The position numbers and the translations under genes were made by a program. The notes below the pieces were generated by a model, which worked only from the letters and a program-made list of their open reading frames with translations, did no database searches and had not been told where the DNA came from. Source: Gordoniibacillus chartarius (GTDB lineage: Bacteria; Bacillota; Bacilli; Paenibacillales; NBRC-103111). From it: DNA of 64,000 bases. The stretch is from the NCBI RefSeq assembly GCF_042432825.1, contig NZ_JBHLWN010000107.1, positions 1-64,000 of the forward strand. Reading direction: 5' to 3'. This document shows, piece after piece, positions 60,121 through 64,000 of the stretch (its first letter is position 1; each line of letters starts with the position of its first letter).

Positions 60121-60371
60121 AGAGATGAGCGCGACTTTGTTCTACGGGGCATGGCGTGACTAATGCGGCTCGTTTACGGATTTGGAGGGCCTTATTTTAC
60201 CGCTATCGCAATTTTCATTCAAAATAGGAGACTTTGACGGCGCTATCAAATATCAATTGATGAAATCGGGCATGATTTTTCCCGATTCCTGGGAAATAAC
60301 GCCTTCATAATCCGCTAAACTTGTAAGAGATCAAGTCTCGAGCCAAATAACGGTTTTGGAAACCGTTATAG
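60121..60371. repeat. Dispersed non-coding repeat, copy B
   Basis: Second copy of the 55480 repeat, same orientation, with loop TTGGA in the final AACGGTT/AACCGTT hairpin. The whole of 60055-60550 shows no gene apart from this repeat. Confidence 0.85.
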
Positions 60372-60550
60372 CTCATAAGAGTTTCCGCCTACCGGGTTGT
60401 TTGGACGGATTTGGCTGCGCCGTTCCAATAAATGAATTTTCGGAACCGCGCCGTTTTCGATTGCGGCAGTGAACCGTCCAGCACAAAGAATGGAAAGATA
60501 TATCTCTTTTCATGCTGGGCTTATCCACGCAGGCTCCATATTTCCCCAAA

Positions 60551-60573
60551 CAAAAAAGCCCCTTTTCAGGGAC
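60551..60573 (-). terminator. Terminator of the BTAD regulator gene
   Basis: On the minus strand CCCTGAAAAGGGG is followed by CTTTTTTG, 15 bp after the stop codon. Confidence 0.65.
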
Positions 60574-60587
60574 TAGTGATACTGCGC

Positions 60588-61715
60588 CTATTCTTGTTTA
60601 TCCGCTTTCCAATCCCTGTACCACTCGGTTATATAAGGGCTTGGACGCTCGTTTAACTCTTGCTCCAGCACGGACACCAGCAACCGGTATTGGCGATTGA
60701 CCGCCAAAACATTCCCCTTCGACGCATAAATTTGCATGAGGCAGAAATGGGCTTCTTCCGCCAGTTCATGTCTGCTGCATATGTGAAGATATAACTCTAT
60801 AGCCTCATCCAAATCATTCGATTTCCAGTACCACTGCGCCATCTGCAAGGAGGTGCGCAACCATAACGTTCTCAATCGGTGACGTTCGCTTTCCGCCCAC
60901 CAAAGATCAAGCTCTTGTAAATAATCGCCCGTGTATAATTTCATAATGTCCCGATAATCTCGGATCGTTTCCGGAGAGATCGGAGGGGCTGAGTTCAGTT
61001 TTCGCTCCCATTCCTCAGCGTCCAGGCGCACATGGTGCAAGGTCAGCACATATCCGTCTGTTGAATTGGCAATTTGAAAATGATCACCGAATAGCTTTAA
61101 CGATTTACGGACGTGATAAACCGCCGTGTACAGCTGAGAATACACGTTGCCGGATTCATATTCCGGCCAAAGCACCTCAACCAGTACGGACTTACGAACC
61201 CATTGACCCCGGTGTTGAAGCAAATATAAAAATAACTCATAGGCTCGCGTGGTCCTCCATTGAACGTGAATGACTTCTCCTTTTGACGTTTCTATGGACA
61301 CTTGCTTGAGCATAGTCATTCGAATACATTCATTCTTAGCAAGGGGAGCTTTGGCATCTAATCTTGTCTCAATACGGTGCAAAGTTTTAGCTAACCGCTC
61401 CGGTGAGATCGGTTTTACAATATAGTCAATCGCCTCCAGTTCAAAAGCTTTCACTGCATATTCATCGTAGGCCGTGACAAAAACAATATGTATATTCGGG
61501 TTTATCTCCAAGAGGTGCTCCGCTAGCTGGATCCCGTCGATTTCCGGTAAATTGATATCGAGAAAAATAACATCAATGCCGCCTTCCGCCACTCTTTTCT
61601 TGGCAAGCATCGGGTCTTGGAATTTTCCGACAATGGTGATATCTGAAGCTTTCTTCAGCTGCATCTCCAGATAATCCAGAGCCAGACGTTCATCGTCAAC
61701 TAGGATAACTTTCAT
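60588..61715 (-). CDS. Response regulator with wHTH and BTAD domains (SARP-like)
   Basis: The 375-aa protein has a receiver domain ('MKVILVDDERLALDYLEMQL', phospho-acceptor Asp in 'DVIFLDINLPEIDG', 'AIDYIVKPISPERL'), an OmpR/SARP-type winged helix around 150-230 ('RAYELFLYLLQHRGQWVRKS', 'YTAVYHVRKSLKLFG') and a C-terminal helical BTAD domain ('HELAEEAHFCLMQIYASKGN'). It acts as a cytosolic transcription activator driven by an unseen histidine kinase. The start at 61715 has GGGGAG upstream; the frame is open to 61775. It lies downstream of an MHYT-GGDEF-EAL gene in the same direction. Confidence 0.93.
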   Translation of the reverse strand: MKVILVDDERLALDYLEMQLKKASDITIVGKFQDPMLAKKRVAEGGIDVIFLDINLPEIDGIQLAEHLLEINPNIHIVFVTAYDEYAVKAFELEAIDYIVKPISPERLAKTLHRIETRLDAKAPLAKNECIRMTMLKQVSIETSKGEVIHVQWRTTRAYELFLYLLQHRGQWVRKSVLVEVLWPEYESGNVYSQLYTAVYHVRKSLKLFGDHFQIANSTDGYVLTLHHVRLDAEEWERKLNSAPPISPETIRDYRDIMKLYTGDYLQELDLWWAESERHRLRTLWLRTSLQMAQWYWKSNDLDEAIELYLHICSRHELAEEAHFCLMQIYASKGNVLAVNRQYRLLVSVLEQELNERPSPYITEWYRDWKADKQE

Positions 61716-61822
61716 TGAGCTCTCCCCGTGGTGCTTTTTTGGTAACTCCAATATATCACTCTTTTTTTGTATCATACAAATTGTGACATGTGATCCGATT
61801 GAAGGGTACTAAACGCACATAA

Positions 61823-61852
61823 GAAGCGGCCCCTCTATCAAGGAGCCGCTTC
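61823..61852 (-). terminator. Terminator overlapping the 3' end of the MHYT gene
   Basis: GAAGCGGC and GCCGCTTC form the stem; the stop codon at 61838 lies in the loop. T-run is short. Confidence 0.55.
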
Positions 61853-63871
61853 ATCCGGTACGTTATGCTGCTGCGGTAATCCAAAAGCCCTGAACCACTG
61901 CTCTAACATATCATTCTTCATTGGTTTTCCATAGTAATACCCTTGCATGACATAACAGCCTAATTGGGTCAAGAAGTCGATATGTTCCTGCTGCTCTACT
62001 CCTTCGGCGATAACATCCAAATTCAAATTCTCCGCCATTAAAATAATGGCATGAATGATCGCCCTCTTACTCGGAGTGTCCAAATCGTTGGTAAAGAGAC
62101 GATCCAATTTGAGAGCGTCGATGGGAAGCCTGTCCAGCAGCCCAATGGACGAATAGCCTGTACCGAAGTCATCCATAGAGACGCGTACTCCCAGCTTCCT
62201 GATGCTGTCGAGCTGACGAATAATATCGTTGATATCGTAGAGGACCATGGACTCGGTAACCTCCAGTTCCAGATAGGCCGGATCGAGCCCTACTCTGCTC
62301 AAGACGGATTCGATCAGCTCGGTCAAGCTGTCGGTTTGAAACAAGCGAACCGATAGATTGACCGATACGGGCTGCGAGATTCCTTGCAGCTGCCATTCTT
62401 TATTTTGTCGGCACGCTTCTTCCAGGGTCCATCGGGTTATGGGAATGATTAAACCGGTTTCTTCGGCAATCGGTATGAACTCACCCGGGGAAATCAACCC
62501 AAGCCGGGGGTGCTGCCAGCGAATCAAAGCTTCGAAGCCGTACAATTGATTGGTCTTCACATTCCATTTGGGCTGATATACGATAAAGAATTGGTTATCC
62601 TCCAGGCCTCGCTGCAAATCCTTCTCCAGTTCCATTTTACGTACGGCCAGGGTACCCATCTCCTCCGTATAGACGCTGTACTGGTTTTTCCCCTGCCCTT
62701 TGGCCCTATACATGGCCGTATCCGCGGTTTTCAGAAGAATGGAACGATCGGAATCCTGAATGGAACCGATGCTTATGCCGATACTTCCTGTCACATAAAG
62801 CTCATTACCTTCGATATAGTAGACCTTCTTGATCGAGCGAAGAATATCTTGGGCTAACCGCTCCGCCCGCTCCTGATCGCATCGTTTGACAATGATAAGG
62901 AACTCGTCTCCCCCGATCCGGAACGCCTGCTGGTCGCTGCGAACGAACTCGCGCAGTCTTGCGCCGACCTCCCGCACCAGGAGATCTCCGATATTATGTC
63001 CAAGGGTGTCATTGATGGCTTTGAACCGGTCCAGATCAAGGAACAGAACGCCGAGGCTTTCCTTGCCGATGTGTGTGTCAAAAAAACGGTTCATTTCGTT
63101 GCGATTAGGCAGGCCTGTAATGGAATCTTCGTAAGCCATCCGCTCGAGTACATGCCGGTCGAAGAACATAGCTCCCCATGATACGAAGAGAATGATGAAT
63201 ATCGTGACCGTCACTCCGTACAGAAGAAACATATCGATGTCATGCTCGTGCTCCATCATCGCGCCGGCATGAACATGAAAGCGTGCGGCCTTCATCCCCG
63301 TATAGTGCATCCCGCAAATGGCGAAGCCCATTATGACGGCCGACAGCCATTTCAGCCAGCTGGTGGAAGACTGATTGCGGAAGCGCAAAAACAAAAATAA
63401 AGCCGCATAGGAGGCCGCAAAAGCGATGAGGGCCGAAAGCGTCCAAAAAAACTTATCATACGACAGATCAGCGGACATGATCATGGCTTCCATGCCCATG
63501 TAATGCATCGTCACAATTCCGCTTCCCATAATAAAGCCGCCGAGTGCGATCTTATACCAATTGATGTTCTTAGGCATTGTAATGTAGAACGCGATAAAAG
63601 AAGAGATGATACTAGCCGCCATAGAGAGCAAGGTAAGCCAGACGTCATATTGGACCACAGCATGAAGATGGAAGGCTAACATGCCGACAAAATGCATGGA
63701 CCAAACCCCGTTGCCCATGACAAACGCTCCCGCCAGCAGCCAAAAAAAACGGCTTTTTCCGCTGGAGTACGAAATCTTGGCCGTTATGTTAAGCGCCGAA
63801 TACGACGCCAGGATCGCGATAACTACTGATAAAGCGACTATGATATAGTTGTAACTTCCTTCTACGTTCAC
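61838..63871 (-). CDS. MHYT-GGDEF-EAL cyclic di-GMP protein
   Basis: The 677-aa membrane protein has an N-terminal MHYT sensor of seven helices with three copies of the motif ('MHFVGM', 'MHYMGM', 'MHYTGM'), proposed to bind a metal and sense oxygen, CO or NO. It is followed by GGDEF ('FRIGGDEFLIIVK', intact) and EAL ('GFEALIRWQHPRLGLISPGE', 'LEVTESMVLYD', 'DDFGTGYSSIGLL', 'VIAEGVEQQEHID', intact). Either activity is possible. The layout is the same as B. subtilis DgcW/YkoW-type and similar proteins. 63872-64000 holds its upstream region with nothing further recognised. Confidence 0.94.
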   Translation of the reverse strand: MNVEGSYNYIIVALSVVIAILASYSALNITAKISYSSGKSRFFWLLAGAFVMGNGVWSMHFVGMLAFHLHAVVQYDVWLTLLSMAASIISSFIAFYITMPKNINWYKIALGGFIMGSGIVTMHYMGMEAMIMSADLSYDKFFWTLSALIAFAASYAALFLFLRFRNQSSTSWLKWLSAVIMGFAICGMHYTGMKAARFHVHAGAMMEHEHDIDMFLLYGVTVTIFIILFVSWGAMFFDRHVLERMAYEDSITGLPNRNEMNRFFDTHIGKESLGVLFLDLDRFKAINDTLGHNIGDLLVREVGARLREFVRSDQQAFRIGGDEFLIIVKRCDQERAERLAQDILRSIKKVYYIEGNELYVTGSIGISIGSIQDSDRSILLKTADTAMYRAKGQGKNQYSVYTEEMGTLAVRKMELEKDLQRGLEDNQFFIVYQPKWNVKTNQLYGFEALIRWQHPRLGLISPGEFIPIAEETGLIIPITRWTLEEACRQNKEWQLQGISQPVSVNLSVRLFQTDSLTELIESVLSRVGLDPAYLELEVTESMVLYDINDIIRQLDSIRKLGVRVSMDDFGTGYSSIGLLDRLPIDALKLDRLFTNDLDTPSKRAIIHAIILMAENLNLDVIAEGVEQQEHIDFLTQLGCYVMQGYYYGKPMKNDMLEQWFRAFGLPQQHNVPDEAAP

Positions 63872-64000
63872 ATCAGATCAACTCCTTAATTGCGCAACCG
63901 TTGGTAACTCTTCCATTTTCCCGTCACAAGGACAGCCTTTTCGTTCCTGCACGCCGCGGGAGAACATACCCATTATTTTGGAATGTCCGACTCTACAAAT

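Overview
The window looks like a chromosomal segment of a Paenibacillus-type Firmicute. Signs of this are several YtcQ/LplB/LplC-style sugar ABC transporters without their own ATPase, a YesM/YesN two-component pair, many glycoside hydrolases, a B. subtilis-like Fur under a PerR box, and strong AGGAGG-type ribosome binding sites. Most genes lie on the minus strand.

Layout. 1-1207 is an array of 23 hairpin-rich 52-bp tandem repeats that runs off the left edge. 1283-4345 holds an (alpha/alpha)-barrel-like protein, fur and an HD-GYP phosphodiesterase. 4436-19494 is the centrepiece: a type III-D-like CRISPR-Cas locus on the minus strand. In transcription order it has two HEPN-motif proteins, a CARF-like protein, a multi-pass membrane protein, a CARF-HEPN protein (Cas02710 family), an HD-less Cas10 with AGDD in place of GGDD, a Csm3-like Cas7, Csx10 with an extra helical C-terminus, a double-RAMP Cas7, a 126-aa protein and a TIGR03986-type RAMP interrupted by an in-frame stop. 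A separate cas6 follows. The five accessory genes come before cas10 in one tightly packed operon. No cas1, cas2 or proper CRISPR array is visible. Three copies of a 27-nt element with an invariant ACCC/GGGT dyad and a different 4-nt loop each time lie upstream of the operon and of cas6.

19789-22787 carries a small minus-strand gene and a plus-strand DUF6530-like / MoxR-type AAA+ / VWA trio, with a 9-A run at the AAA+/VWA junction. 22829-25195 is a GGDEF-EAL sensor. 25297-46976 is a carbohydrate-use region: ROK repressor plus MFS, GH105, AraC, two binding-protein/permease sets, GH36 alpha-galactosidase, LacI regulator, GH2 beta-galactosidase and YesN/YesM.

47181-50035 has an FGE-fold lipoprotein, a secreted GH11 xylanase and an aldo/keto reductase. 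50485-54557 is a MarR-controlled heterodimeric ABC exporter. 54875-60054 holds a DUF985 cupin, small genes, a GH78-like rhamnosidase, an aldehyde dehydrogenase and a truncated chemoreceptor. 55480-55731 and 60121-60371 are two copies of a non-coding dispersed repeat. 60588-63871 encodes a REC-wHTH-BTAD regulator and an MHYT-GGDEF-EAL protein.

How the parts may work together: a Cas10-containing complex would detect RNA and, if its altered palm is still active, make cyclic oligoadenylate. Up to four CARF/HEPN-like proteins and one membrane protein could then respond. This is inference from domain content and gene order; all domain calls were made by eye from the translated sequence.
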